Shown here in pieces: positions 1 through 8,825 of a DNA stretch of 64,000 bases (positions are counted from its first letter, which is position 1; every line of letters starts with the position of its first letter). This stretch comes from Firm-13 sp964617375 (lineage in GTDB: Bacteria; Bacillota; Clostridia; Saccharofermentanales; Saccharofermentanaceae): assembly GCA_964617375.1 (NCBI GenBank), contig CAZTXQ010000011.1, positions 1-64,000 on the forward strand, read 5' to 3'. The translations under genes were made by a program, and so were the position numbers. The notes beneath the pieces are model-generated. The model worked only from the letters and a program-made list of their open reading frames with translations, had not been told where the DNA came from and searched no databases.

Positions 1-20
1 GTACGGTGCTGTGGGAGGTC

Positions 21-43
21 GCCCGGTCAAATAATGACCGGGC
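21..43. repeat. Perfect 9-bp inverted repeat upstream of the adhesin gene
   Basis: GCCCGGTCA at 21-29 and TGACCGGGC at 35-43 form a perfect 9-bp stem with an AATAA loop. Flanking GGGAG and CTCCTACCC sequences could lengthen it with a bulge. No T-run follows, so it is not a simple intrinsic terminator on the plus strand. It lies 55 bases before the start codon at 99, so it could be a leader-RNA structure or the tail of an element that begins before the window. Function unknown. Confidence 0.4.
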
Positions 44-98
44 TCCTACCCGATCCAAAAACAGATTTCAAAAGAAAGATAAATAGGAGGGCTTATCC

Positions 99-3000
99 AT
101 GAATCGAACCAGAACTCGACATTTCTTTACGATTATCTCTTTAATCCTGATTCTTTGCTTCCTGCCCTTTAGTAACCTTGTGGCATGGGACCCGCCGGCG
201 AGTGTTATCGTCCAAAAGGCTGCCGATGCGGCATACTTTAAGCGTGCGGATGGTTCTGATCTTCAGACCGGTTTCTATTACATTGCAGGTACCAATGAGC
301 TTGCCTACTGCGTCGATGCAGATGCAACCGGGCCCGGTGGGAATACTTATGTACCAAATGAGGGAGGCATTACTGACGCCCGATATCTGAGCGCCATTCA
401 GGCGGTTATTCAGCATGGCTATCCGTATCAAACGAATGGACTCTCGGCAGATGACGCTCGGTACGCAACGCAGGCTGCGATTCATTGGTTGGAGAGTTAC
501 TATCTCGGCGGATCGAACGGCTGGAACCACACACTGATCGATACCGTAAACCCGAACGGTCACGACACCGCCTTTGCGTGGGCGAAAGATCTGTTTAACA
601 TCGGCGTGAATCGTACAACGCTTCAACCACTTGTATATCTTTCCGCTCCTTCCGGCTGGACAAATGTTGGCGGGGTACTTCACTGCTACGTCGTTGCTGA
701 CGAATCGGATACTTACAATTGGCAGGTGACGCAAATCCCGGCTGGATTGTCGATTCCAAATGTATCCGCCCCCTATCTGTTTACTGGAGATGTGACACTC
801 GACTTCCAACTGAACGATCCTATCGCCTATGCCGCATCAGATAAGAGAATTGCAGTACAGGGATACGCTAATAAAAATCTGGAGAATATTCACATTTTTA
901 CCACTACGGGAGGCTATCAAACAATGGCAGCGGTCAGTCAATCAGTAAACGCAATCGGAGACCCTCATTATCAAACTCTTCCTGATGCCACAGGCGGCTT
1001 TGCTCTCCACAAGGTAACGCAGACACTCTCGGGTGACATCCCCGAAGCAAACGCGACGTTCCAAATCTTCAGTTCGAAGTACGCTTCTTTCGCGGATGCT
1101 CCAGATGCCGAGAAAGGCACAATCACGACCGACGCCAATGGCGACGCAAGTCAGTCTGGTTTGCCATATGGTACATACTACCTCGATCAGATCAGTGCAC
1201 CAACCGGTGTGACTCTGATACCGCGGCAAATGATAACGGTAGGTGCGTCCTCGATCAGTAACCCGGTAACTTATCTCAACACTTTAGGCTTCGGGCACAT
1301 CGATCTCACAAAGCGCATGAACCAGTCTGGCACACCGTATGAGCCGGGAGCGACGTTCCGGATCTACTTGAAGTCTGCCGGTTCTTACGATGCTTCTCCT
1401 GCGGATCAGCGTGACCAGATCACGACGGATGCCAATGGACACGCGACATCAAAGAATCTCCCGTATGGCGAATATTGTATGATACAGATCTCAGCAGCTC
1501 CCGGCATGAAGGTCGACACGACCATAAGAGAGTACCGGATCGGTATGGACGCGTCGGGAAATCCACTGATCGATCAGACGATCTATGAGAGCATCGTAAA
1601 CGACTTGGCAATGGGCCGCATCGAGCTCCACAAGGTAACGGACTACACCGTAGACGTACCGGAAGCAAATGCGGAGTTCCAGGTGTTCCCGATTGCTTAT
1701 GCTTCGTATGCGGATGCGGCAGCCGCCGGAGCGGCGACAGCGGTCATGACGACCGACGCGAACGGATATGCGATCAGTCCGTACCTGCCCTTTGACCGCT
1801 ATGTCATTGTCCAGTCGAAAGCACCTGCCGGGACGATCCCGGGCTTCGGTTTCTTCGTGTGGATCGGCGTCGTCGATCAGGCGGTGGAGCATGTAGATCT
1901 CGTGAATCAGACGTATTGGGGAAATATCCGTGTACAGAAATACGTCGTTTCTCCGTCCGATCCCGCACATGTACAGACGCCGGAAGCGGGCGCGACATTC
2001 CGAGTTTTCCCGACCTCATACGACTCTTATGAGAATGCACTCGCAAGCGATCCGAAAGCTGTCGATACCTGCGATATCTTCACGACTGACGCTAACGGAC
2101 TTGGACAGACGACACACCAGCTTCCGTATGGCACTTACACGGTAGAACAGATCGATAATGCCGCGACGGCCAACACCAATAAGGTTGACCCCTGGCAGGT
2201 CGCAATTGGGCCGATACAGAACGGTGTCTACTCTTACGTTCGTGAGAATCCGCTGTACGAGCAGTTCCTGCGGATTATCAAGACGGACGCGGATACGGGA
2301 GACGCGATACCGATCGCCGGTGCCGCTTTCGAGATTCTCGACGATTCCGGGAACGTTCTTACAGACCGGTCCGGAAACAGCGTGTTCTATACGGACGATA
2401 CGGGCACGGTCGATCTCTCGGCACTGCCGCTCCTGGTCGGAACATACGGTATTCGCGAGACGGCTGCCCCGACAGGATATGCACCTACTCCGGATATCCT
2501 GTACTTCACCGTCGCCAAATCGGATCACGGCACAAGCCTTGTCACGGTGGAAGCGGGCATGGATACCAGAACCGTTTCTATCAAGAACAGGAAGATTACG
2601 GGTGTTCTCGAGATCTATAAGCTCGCCGCCGATACCCAGCTTCCGATGACGGGTGTCGTCTTTGAAGTTTACGACAAGGACGGGAAGCTCATGGATACGA
2701 TGACGACGGATGCGGAGGGGAAAGCGAAGACCAGGATACTGCCCTTCGGCGTTTATACGTTGGTTGAAACCAAAACGCTGACCGGCTACAAGCTGTCCGA
2801 CAAGTCCACCTTTTCGATTTATCTGACGCCAAAAGCCGGGGAAACCTTTTCCACGACAGAAATGACGCTCTCCAATCAGAAGATGGGCGAGATCGAGGTG
2901 TACAAGGTAACGGCCGACGGTACGACGACGCCGATGAACGGAGTCGTGTTCGGCGTGTACGACGCGAAAACAGATACCGAGCTTGCCAGGATGAGCACGG

Positions 3001-3653
3001 ATCAAAACGGATATGCGTCCGTCTATGTTGTTCCCGGCAGCTATTATCTGAAAGAAATCTCTACCTGGGACGGTTACACGATTCTGACGGACAAAATCAT
3101 GATCGAGGATGCAAAATATGCACAAGTTTATACTTTCCGTCTGACAAATTCATTTTCGGAGCTCAAAGTCTGTAAGGAGTCGATATCCGGTACACCGTTA
3201 GCGGGAATGGAATTTGCGATTTCGACGTTGGACGGACAACCGGTTCCGGTCGTATATGACGAAGCAAGTCATGCATATATCGCGGCCGGAAAATATGAAC
3301 AGACGAATGGTAAAGCGGAGGCCGTTCCGGTCACCGGCGACAACGGAGAGGTCCTGATACAAGGTCTCCCCGAGGGGTCCTATGTGATTACGGAAACAAA
3401 GGCTCCGGATGGTTACCGAATGGACGCATCTCCGAAGACGGCTGTCATCACGGAAGCATCTTCCGGAAAAGAAGCTGCCGTCGTCACACTGGTTGATTCG
3501 CTCGTGACGGTGAAGACCGGTGAGACGGACGGCGACACATGGGCTATTGTGGCTTCGGGTCTTGGCTGCCTGACTGCATCCGTCACCTTGATCATTCTGC
3601 GAAAGCTGAGAAAACGCTCTTCACACATGCCGTCGGATTCGCCGGAGGATTAG
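99..3653 (+). CDS. Thioester-domain, SpaA/Cna-B repeat surface adhesin
   Basis: A 1184-residue secreted, wall- or membrane-anchored adhesin. A signal peptide covers about residues 1-29. It is followed by a thioester-domain-like region: Cys71 in YCVD and Gln125 in YATQAAIHW fit the Cys-Gln pair that forms an internal thioester in Gram-positive adhesins. Eight SpaA/Cna-B-like beta-sandwich repeats start near residues 297, 398, 506, 608, 722, 835, 930 and 1020, each with a Lys in the first strand. The C-terminus has a TM helix (about 1146-1166) and a basic stop (RKLRKR), preceded by TVKTGE. That could be a variant sorting motif, but no canonical LPXTG is present and no sortase gene is in the window. 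The start follows AGGAGGG. The next gene begins 3 bases after the stop, so the two are probably one operon. Repeats 1-4 have Gln where repeats 5-8 have the catalytic-type Glu. Confidence 0.85.
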   Translation: MNRTRTRHFFTIISLILILCFLPFSNLVAWDPPASVIVQKAADAAYFKRADGSDLQTGFYYIAGTNELAYCVDADATGPGGNTYVPNEGGITDARYLSAIQAVIQHGYPYQTNGLSADDARYATQAAIHWLESYYLGGSNGWNHTLIDTVNPNGHDTAFAWAKDLFNIGVNRTTLQPLVYLSAPSGWTNVGGVLHCYVVADESDTYNWQVTQIPAGLSIPNVSAPYLFTGDVTLDFQLNDPIAYAASDKRIAVQGYANKNLENIHIFTTTGGYQTMAAVSQSVNAIGDPHYQTLPDATGGFALHKVTQTLSGDIPEANATFQIFSSKYASFADAPDAEKGTITTDANGDASQSGLPYGTYYLDQISAPTGVTLIPRQMITVGASSISNPVTYLNTLGFGHIDLTKRMNQSGTPYEPGATFRIYLKSAGSYDASPADQRDQITTDANGHATSKNLPYGEYCMIQISAAPGMKVDTTIREYRIGMDASGNPLIDQTIYESIVNDLAMGRIELHKVTDYTVDVPEANAEFQVFPIAYASYADAAAAGAATAVMTTDANGYAISPYLPFDRYVIVQSKAPAGTIPGFGFFVWIGVVDQAVEHVDLVNQTYWGNIRVQKYVVSPSDPAHVQTPEAGATFRVFPTSYDSYENALASDPKAVDTCDIFTTDANGLGQTTHQLPYGTYTVEQIDNAATANTNKVDPWQVAIGPIQNGVYSYVRENPLYEQFLRIIKTDADTGDAIPIAGAAFEILDDSGNVLTDRSGNSVFYTDDTGTVDLSALPLLVGTYGIRETAAPTGYAPTPDILYFTVAKSDHGTSLVTVEAGMDTRTVSIKNRKITGVLEIYKLAADTQLPMTGVVFEVYDKDGKLMDTMTTDAEGKAKTRILPFGVYTLVETKTLTGYKLSDKSTFSIYLTPKAGETFSTTEMTLSNQKMGEIEVYKVTADGTTTPMNGVVFGVYDAKTDTELARMSTDQNGYASVYVVPGSYYLKEISTWDGYTILTDKIMIEDAKYAQVYTFRLTNSFSELKVCKESISGTPLAGMEFAISTLDGQPVPVVYDEASHAYIAAGKYEQTNGKAEAVPVTGDNGEVLIQGLPEGSYVITETKAPDGYRMDASPKTAVITEASSGKEAAVVTLVDSLVTVKTGETDGDTWAIVASGLGCLTASVTLIILRKLRKRSSHMPSDSPED

Positions 3654-3656
3654 GAG

Positions 3657-4697
3657 ATGGATAAGATACGCTATTCAGTCGCTTTTCGGAGGATGGTTTT
3701 GCTCGGAATTTGTATCCTTCTTACGGTATTCTTTTGTAAGGAACAGGTTTTCGCGGATGCGAATTACAGGATTCATCTAAGTTCAGGGGTCGAGAATGCC
3801 GTGTTTACATTGTCCTACACGGGCGACGTCGATGGTCTTACGATCATATCTCCCGGCGGTGTTTCGTACGATACTTCAACCTGCGGTACTGCATACCGGA
3901 ACGAAAGCGGAAAAATCCGGATCGGCGTGCTGTATGCCGATCCCGGTTCATGGCAAATCATCATTACGGGAACGCCGGACGACGGATTCCGGCTTCTTGT
4001 CATATCGGATTCGGATTACGGGGAGTACGCAGGCACAAAGCCCACCGAAACCCCGGAAACCGCCCCGCCTGCAACCGCCGTTACGGCGACATCTTCGTCT
4101 TCAGGTGCAGAAAGCACGACGGCGTCACCTGTTTCGGAACAGGCCAACAGCACTTCCGGAACGCCGGTTCCGGTTACGGAGGCAAAGGACAGCACCGGAA
4201 CGACAGGAGCGGATGTGACGCAGATAAAAGAAATCACAGCGGGCGAAGCATCCGGAGAAGCGGCAAATGGTGAGAAAACATCCGATGAGGAAACATACGG
4301 GGACGAAACAGTCTCGGGGATGATGTCTGCCGGAGGTTTAAGCCCGACTCCTATCGAGTACGCCGCTGTCTCGAATTCGACGGGAGACTCTTTTCCCGCA
4401 TCGGGAATAATGGCCGGTACAGTAGAGGATGGCAGGACGGCCGGAACGGCAGTGATTACTGCCGGTCACGAGGAAGACATAAAAACGAATTCCCCGGCAA
4501 GGTTAACGGAAGGGTCCGGGGATTATGACGGCGCGGTACTCTTTCTGGTCTCGGCGATGACTTTATCTGCAATGGTCATTTCCGTCGGGAAAATAGTAAG
4601 GGGAGTCCAAAAGAGGACTCCCCGAATTCACATGAGCAAAAAGGATGGGAAAGATACGAAGATTGACTTCAGAGACTATTTTCCGGAAGAAAAATAA
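3657..4697 (+). CDS. Secreted membrane-anchored Ser/Thr-rich protein
   Basis: A 346-residue protein that I do not recognise as a named family. It has a signal peptide (about 1-33, ending VFA), a small beta-rich domain (about 35-125), and a long low-complexity region rich in Ser, Thr, Gly, Ala and Glu (about 125-285). A TM helix (about 292-312) and a basic tail of about 35 residues close the protein. The layout resembles a stalked surface protein. It starts 3 bases after the adhesin stop, with GGAG directly upstream, so it is very likely co-transcribed and may present or assist the adhesin; that role is inference. Its last 22 bases overlap the convergent oxidoreductase gene. A strong hairpin at 4600-4623 lies inside its coding sequence. 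Confidence 0.7.
   Translation: MDKIRYSVAFRRMVLLGICILLTVFFCKEQVFADANYRIHLSSGVENAVFTLSYTGDVDGLTIISPGGVSYDTSTCGTAYRNESGKIRIGVLYADPGSWQIIITGTPDDGFRLLVISDSDYGEYAGTKPTETPETAPPATAVTATSSSSGAESTTASPVSEQANSTSGTPVPVTEAKDSTGTTGADVTQIKEITAGEASGEAANGEKTSDEETYGDETVSGMMSAGGLSPTPIEYAAVSNSTGDSFPASGIMAGTVEDGRTAGTAVITAGHEEDIKTNSPARLTEGSGDYDGAVLFLVSAMTLSAMVISVGKIVRGVQKRTPRIHMSKKDGKDTKIDFRDYFPEEK
4600..4623 (-). terminator. Probable terminator of the minus-strand oxidoreductase gene, embedded in an opposing CDS
   Basis: GGGGAGTCC (4600-4608) and GGACTCCCC (4615-4623) form a perfect 9-bp stem with a 6-base loop. Read on the minus strand it lies 53 bases past the oxidoreductase stop and is followed by TTACTATTTT, a moderately U-rich tail. 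On the plus strand it is inside the codons near the C-terminus of the Ser/Thr-rich protein, where GAATTC follows and no T-run exists. Confidence 0.5.
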
Positions 4698-5827
4698 TCC
4701 GTCATCGCCTCCGAGGTAAAGTCTTCGGTTAGCGGTAACGAAATCTTTCTGGATTCTTTGGCCGAGCGGTAAAGAGCAAGGACCATATCGACCGAAGTGT
4801 AGCCGGATTTGGCGTCGGCAATCGGATTCCGGTTCTCGCGAATGGCAGCGCCTAAGTCCTTATAGATACCGGCGTGCGGATTCAGGAGAGAGAGCATACC
4901 TTTAAGGCCCTTCTCCTTGAGATCCTTGCGGAAATAATAGAAATTCTTCTTGTGTCCGTCACTGTCGCGGATATCAAAGAACGGTTTTCCTTTGCGGAGA
5001 CCGACACGAAGTGTGCCCTTTGAGCCGTTGATGAAGAAGGACGCCTCGTGATCTTTTTCAGATGTGTTTGTCGTGCCCTCAATCTGACAGAGAGCGCCGT
5101 TTTCGAGCGTCAGCATACCGAGAGCTACGTCCTCGGCCTCCATCTTGTGGAAACGCCGGGCAATCATCGCTTCGGCGGATACGGCGGATCCGTTCATGAG
5201 CCAGCAGAGAAGATCCAATGCGTGGACAGTCTGGTTCATCAGAGCACCGCCGTCGCTTTTCCAGGTACCACGCCATGCGGCCTGGTCGTAGTACGCCTGG
5301 TCGTGTCCCCAGCGGACGATGACGCTGCCGTGGCTGATATCGCCGAAAACGCCTGCGGCGATGTCCTTCTGAAGATTGCCGACGATCGGGAAGTAGCGGT
5401 AGATATGTCCCATCGCGATCTTAAGACCGGTAGACTCCGAGAGTTCGAAGAGCTCTCTGGCTTCGGAGGAACGCATCGTCATCGGCTTCTCGAGAAGAAT
5501 ATTCGAGCCGGAAAGAATTGCCGCCCTGGCGATCGTGTAGTGAAGACCCGAGGGAACCGTTATCGCTGTAACTTCCGGTTTTTCATCCGCCAGCATCTCT
5601 TCGTAATCGGTATAGAGTTTTACGTTCATGAAAAGGCGGTCGATCTCAAAATCGGACAGCCCGGCGCCGTGCAAAAGATTCCGAGGCGCCTCCGGATTGG
5701 AGTCAACGATCGCGATCAGCTGAAAGCCGCTGTTCTTTTTGAGTACTGCCTTAATGTGCTTAACCGACACGCGGCCGCATCCGATCAAGGCATAGGAAAG
5801 AGTGGGCGTTTCCGATTTATTTGACAT
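4676..5827 (-). CDS. Gfo/Idh/MocA-family oxidoreductase
   Basis: A 383-residue NAD(P)-dependent sugar or cyclitol dehydrogenase of unknown substrate. The N-terminal Rossmann fold carries IGCGRVS near residue 15. The family EKP motif, whose Lys is the usual catalytic or binding residue, is at about 113-115. A GGALMNQTVHALD stretch near residue 190-205 matches the conserved substrate-side segment. Its length is typical. The start has AAGGAG 8 bases upstream, within the last codons of the DUF815 gene, and the two genes are 5 bases apart, so they form an operon. No sugar transporter or kinase lies nearby, so the substrate cannot be inferred from context. Confidence 0.88.
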   Translation of the reverse strand: MSNKSETPTLSYALIGCGRVSVKHIKAVLKKNSGFQLIAIVDSNPEAPRNLLHGAGLSDFEIDRLFMNVKLYTDYEEMLADEKPEVTAITVPSGLHYTIARAAILSGSNILLEKPMTMRSSEARELFELSESTGLKIAMGHIYRYFPIVGNLQKDIAAGVFGDISHGSVIVRWGHDQAYYDQAAWRGTWKSDGGALMNQTVHALDLLCWLMNGSAVSAEAMIARRFHKMEAEDVALGMLTLENGALCQIEGTTNTSEKDHEASFFINGSKGTLRVGLRKGKPFFDIRDSDGHKKNFYYFRKDLKEKGLKGMLSLLNPHAGIYKDLGAAIRENRNPIADAKSGYTSVDMVLALYRSAKESRKISLPLTEDFTSEAMTDYFSSGK

Positions 5828-5832
5828 GGTTG

Positions 5833-7170
5833 TTACTCCTTAACGGTTGATGGAACGGATGTATTTTCACAAGTGGCTTCATAGTAATCCGCAAACTGGC
5901 GGGCACTTCGCGGGGAGCGTCCGTTCTCGCGCATGGCCCAGCTCAGGGCCTTCCCGGAGACGACTTCTTCCTCAAACGTTACACCGCGGTCTTTTAAGAT
6001 TCCGTAAACGATCTGAAGATAGGTTTGCTGGTTCGGCGACTGGAATCGGATGGAGATTCCGAAACGGTCGGACAGGGAGAGCTTCTCGTCACTCGCGTCG
6101 TTCGCGTACAGCTCTTTCGACTCTTTTTCGGCGACCAGATGCCTTCGATTGGAAGTCGCATAGATTGCCACGTGGTCGGGGCGAATTTTGACACCGCCTT
6201 CGAGCAGGGTTTTCAGAATCGTATACCGGGTGTCCTCTTCGGCGAAGCTTAGGTCGTCCAGGAAAAGAATAAAAGAGAGGCCCACGCCGGAGAGCTCCGA
6301 GAGGTAGGCGAGGAGATCGGCGATTGTAAGAAGCTCATCCTTATCGACTTCGATCAAGCGGAGGCCCTGGTCCATACAGGCATTTGCGACCGCTTTGACA
6401 GCGGAGGACTTGCCCGTTCCCCGAGCCCCGAAAAGAAGAAGATTGTCCGCATGTTTGTGCCGGATCAGTCGGCGGGTATTTTCGAGTACCTGACTGATCT
6501 CATATTCATACTCGAAAAGCTGATCCAAGCGTATGGGATCGGGTCTTTCGACCGGTTCGAGTGAATTGCTTTTCCAGATAAAGGCATGATATTTCGAGAA
6601 AACGCCGAAGCTCTTTTCGCGGTGGTAAGTAAGCAGTGATTCGAAAAGAGTGACGGGTGACTGATCCGCGGGATTGTGTCTCCATTCCGGCAGCGGTATT
6701 GCGGTGACCGGCGCGAGCACCGAGGTTAGCACGCGTGAAGGAAAAGACGCGATCGTCTCGATTCGCATCAGATCATTGATCACGCAAAGGCGCATTTCGG
6801 GGCTGATCTTAAGGTCATTCGTTTCCGTGCCGGTGCCGCGGCCGGATGCGGCGCGGGTGAACAAGTTGTCGTCATTTTGGACGAGGGCAAGAACATACTC
6901 CCCCAAATCCGGAACATCGGATAATTTGTCTCGAAGAAGCAGGCTATAGATCAGGGAATACTTTTCCGTCAATTCATATGGGAGAGTGGATTTGGACGCG
7001 GCGTGCGGGATTCCGGCGTCATCGGTTTGCGCAGAAACGATCGCAAGCAATATGCCCCGCAGTTCCGTAAGAACGGGATCCGTCTTGATCCCGGAATAAA
7101 TCGTAAGACCTGATAGAGCGGACAAAGTTTGTTCAATCCGGCTTTTCGTGTATCGGTCAAGATCCAGCAT
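5833..7170 (-). CDS. DUF815-type AAA ATP-binding protein
   Basis: A 445-residue cytoplasmic P-loop ATPase. Walker A is GARGTGKSS, Walker B-like is FILFLDDLSF, and sensor-1-like is IYATSNRRHL. The arrangement and overall sequence match the DUF815 family, whose physiological role is not established. The N-terminal 180 or so residues are helical and have no recognisable motif. The start at 7170 is preferred because GAGGGAG sits 9 bases upstream; an in-frame ATG at 7212 would add 14 residues without a ribosome binding site. It is the first gene of a two-gene operon with the oxidoreductase, and is divergent from the nucleoside phosphorylase gene. Confidence 0.85.
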   Translation of the reverse strand: MLDLDRYTKSRIEQTLSALSGLTIYSGIKTDPVLTELRGILLAIVSAQTDDAGIPHAASKSTLPYELTEKYSLIYSLLLRDKLSDVPDLGEYVLALVQNDDNLFTRAASGRGTGTETNDLKISPEMRLCVINDLMRIETIASFPSRVLTSVLAPVTAIPLPEWRHNPADQSPVTLFESLLTYHREKSFGVFSKYHAFIWKSNSLEPVERPDPIRLDQLFEYEYEISQVLENTRRLIRHKHADNLLLFGARGTGKSSAVKAVANACMDQGLRLIEVDKDELLTIADLLAYLSELSGVGLSFILFLDDLSFAEEDTRYTILKTLLEGGVKIRPDHVAIYATSNRRHLVAEKESKELYANDASDEKLSLSDRFGISIRFQSPNQQTYLQIVYGILKDRGVTFEEEVVSGKALSWAMRENGRSPRSARQFADYYEATCENTSVPSTVKE

Positions 7171-7246
7171 CGCTTTTACTCCCTCATTTACACATCTTAA
7201 ACAGACCTGCAATCAGGGATTATTCTAACATAGCAGCCATGTTTTG

Positions 7247-7275
7247 TTGAGACTTTGATGTACAATGAATATATG
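7247..7275 (+). promoter_or_regulatory. Candidate promoter of the nucleoside phosphorylase gene
   Basis: TTGAGA (7247-7252) and TATATG (7270-7275) are separated by 17 bases. The gene starts at 7326, with CGGAGGT 6 bases before the ATG. The -35 is good and the -10 imperfect. Confidence 0.45.
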
Positions 7276-7325
7276 AACTTCGATTCGACACAGCAGAAAG
7301 ACATAATATAACGGAGGTTTTTCAT

Positions 7326-8663
7326 ATGGACATGGTGGACATCATTCTGACAAAGCGTTTCGGAAAAGAACTCAGCAAGGACCAGATTGCCGGGTTCGTT
7401 TCGGGTGTTACAGATAAGAGCATTCCGGACTACCAGATTTCCGCTCTGCTGATGGCGATTGTACTGAACGGAATGACAGACCGGGAGATGACCGAGCTTA
7501 CCATGCGGATGGCCTATTCGGGCGATGTCTGCGATTTGTCCGGCATTCCGGGCAAGAAAGTCGACAAGCACAGTTCCGGCGGCGTCGGAGATAAATGCAC
7601 GCTGATTGTCCTCCCGATGGTCGCTTCGATGGGAATTCCCGTCGCCAAATTGTCCGGCCGCGGTCTCGGATTTACCGGAGGCACCATAGATAAGCTTGAA
7701 TCGATTACCGGATTTCAGACCTCGATTCCGGTTTCCGATTTTGTCAGTCAGATCGGTAGAATTGGTATGGTTCTGTCCGGTCAGACACCGGAACTGGCAC
7801 CGGCCGATAAAGTCCTTTACGCGCTTCGCGATGTGACGGGGACGGTCCAGTCGATCCCGCTGATCGCATCGAGTATTATGAGCAAGAAGATTGCGGGCGG
7901 TGCCGACGCGATTGTCCTGGATGTAACCTGCGGATCCGGTGCTTTCATGAAAGACGAAGAATCGGCACGCGAGCTATCCAAAGCGATGATTCAGATCGGC
8001 AGGATCGCCGGACGCCCTGTTACCTGCGTGATTACATCGATGGAGCAGCCGCTGGGCAAGGCGGTAGGCAATACGATGGAAGTCATGGAGGCATACGATA
8101 CGCTCTCCGGGAAAGGCCCTCATGATGTCCGCGAGGTGTGCTGCACTCTGGCCGCCGCGATGCTGATGCGCTCTGATCTTGCTGAGAATCTGACCTTCGA
8201 AAAAGCATTTGCGATGGCCGAAGAATCACTCGATAACGGTACCGCGAAGAAATCGTTCGAGAAATTTATAACGGCGCAGGGCGGAGTCCTGAAGGATGAC
8301 GGACATCCCCTTTATACGGATTTGCCTGTCGAGTGCGGGCTGATTCTTGCGGAAAGGGACGGATATATCACGCGTCTGGACGCACTTTCGATCGGCGAGT
8401 CGAGCATGCATCTCGGAGCCGGCCGCCGGAAAAAGGGTGACAGCATTGACATGGGCGCTGGCATCCTTCTGGAGAAGAAAGTCGGAGACCTGGTTAAGAC
8501 CGGAGATGTAATCGCGCGTCTTTATAAGGGCACACGTTCGGGGATCGGCGATGCGGGTATACAAAATGCGACAGAACTCGCAAAGTCTGCCATAGAGATT
8601 GCCGCGGAGATGCCGGCCGCGCCGAAGGAAATCCTGGCGATTCTTGACGATAAGAATATCTGA
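7326..8663 (+). CDS. pdp: Pyrimidine-nucleoside phosphorylase
   Basis: A 445-residue enzyme that phosphorolyses uridine, thymidine or deoxyuridine to the base and (deoxy)ribose-1-phosphate in pyrimidine salvage. The N-terminal helical domain is followed by the phosphate-binding KHSSGGVGDK region. The hallmark segment SGRGLGFTGGTIDKLES is near residues 117-133, and the C-terminal domain holds GAGRRKKGDSID. Length is normal for the thymidine/pyrimidine-nucleoside phosphorylase family. Strict thymidine phosphorylase (deoA) is less likely for a Gram-positive, but the two cannot be separated by eye. It is transcribed alone, between its own promoter and a terminator. Confidence 0.92.
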   Translation: MDMVDIILTKRFGKELSKDQIAGFVSGVTDKSIPDYQISALLMAIVLNGMTDREMTELTMRMAYSGDVCDLSGIPGKKVDKHSSGGVGDKCTLIVLPMVASMGIPVAKLSGRGLGFTGGTIDKLESITGFQTSIPVSDFVSQIGRIGMVLSGQTPELAPADKVLYALRDVTGTVQSIPLIASSIMSKKIAGGADAIVLDVTCGSGAFMKDEESARELSKAMIQIGRIAGRPVTCVITSMEQPLGKAVGNTMEVMEAYDTLSGKGPHDVREVCCTLAAAMLMRSDLAENLTFEKAFAMAEESLDNGTAKKSFEKFITAQGGVLKDDGHPLYTDLPVECGLILAERDGYITRLDALSIGESSMHLGAGRRKKGDSIDMGAGILLEKKVGDLVKTGDVIARLYKGTRSGIGDAGIQNATELAKSAIEIAAEMPAAPKEILAILDDKNI

Positions 8664-8695
8664 CGGAAGCTTGTGAAAACTTAAGATCAGTGACA

Positions 8696-8726
8696 AGAGC
8701 GGAACATATGCGGTTCCGCTCTTTTT
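8696..8726 (+). terminator. Intrinsic terminator after pdp
   Basis: AGAGCGGAAC (8696-8705) pairs perfectly with GTTCCGCTCT (8713-8722) around a 7-base loop. The 3' arm runs into five T residues. Confidence 0.9.
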
Positions 8727-8786
8727 GTGAGTCCGCAATGAATCCGGAATTCCGGCCCAATCACAAATCCCTTGCCCTCTCAATCC

Positions 8787-8815
8787 TTGCATCCTTTTCT
8801 CGGGATTGCTATAAT
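8787..8815 (+). promoter_or_regulatory. Promoter of ruvCAB
   Basis: TTGCAT (8787-8792) and a perfect TATAAT (8810-8815) are separated by exactly 17 bases. This predicts a start near 8822, inside the adjacent LexA box, and ruvC begins at 8868. Confidence 0.8.
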
Positions 8816-8825
8816 GTTCTGAACA

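Noticed and set aside
1..60. Possible 3' end of a 5S rRNA or other structured RNA at the window start
   Set aside because: GTGGGAGGTCG has a faint resemblance to a 5S 3' end, but the pairing partner would be outside the window and the following perfect hairpin does not fit; left as an unexplained inverted repeat.
2016..3125. Long open frame on the minus strand (369 codons) inside the adhesin gene
   Set aside because: It is the antisense of GC-rich repeat codons, has no ribosome binding site and no recognisable domain; the plus-strand product is clearly real.
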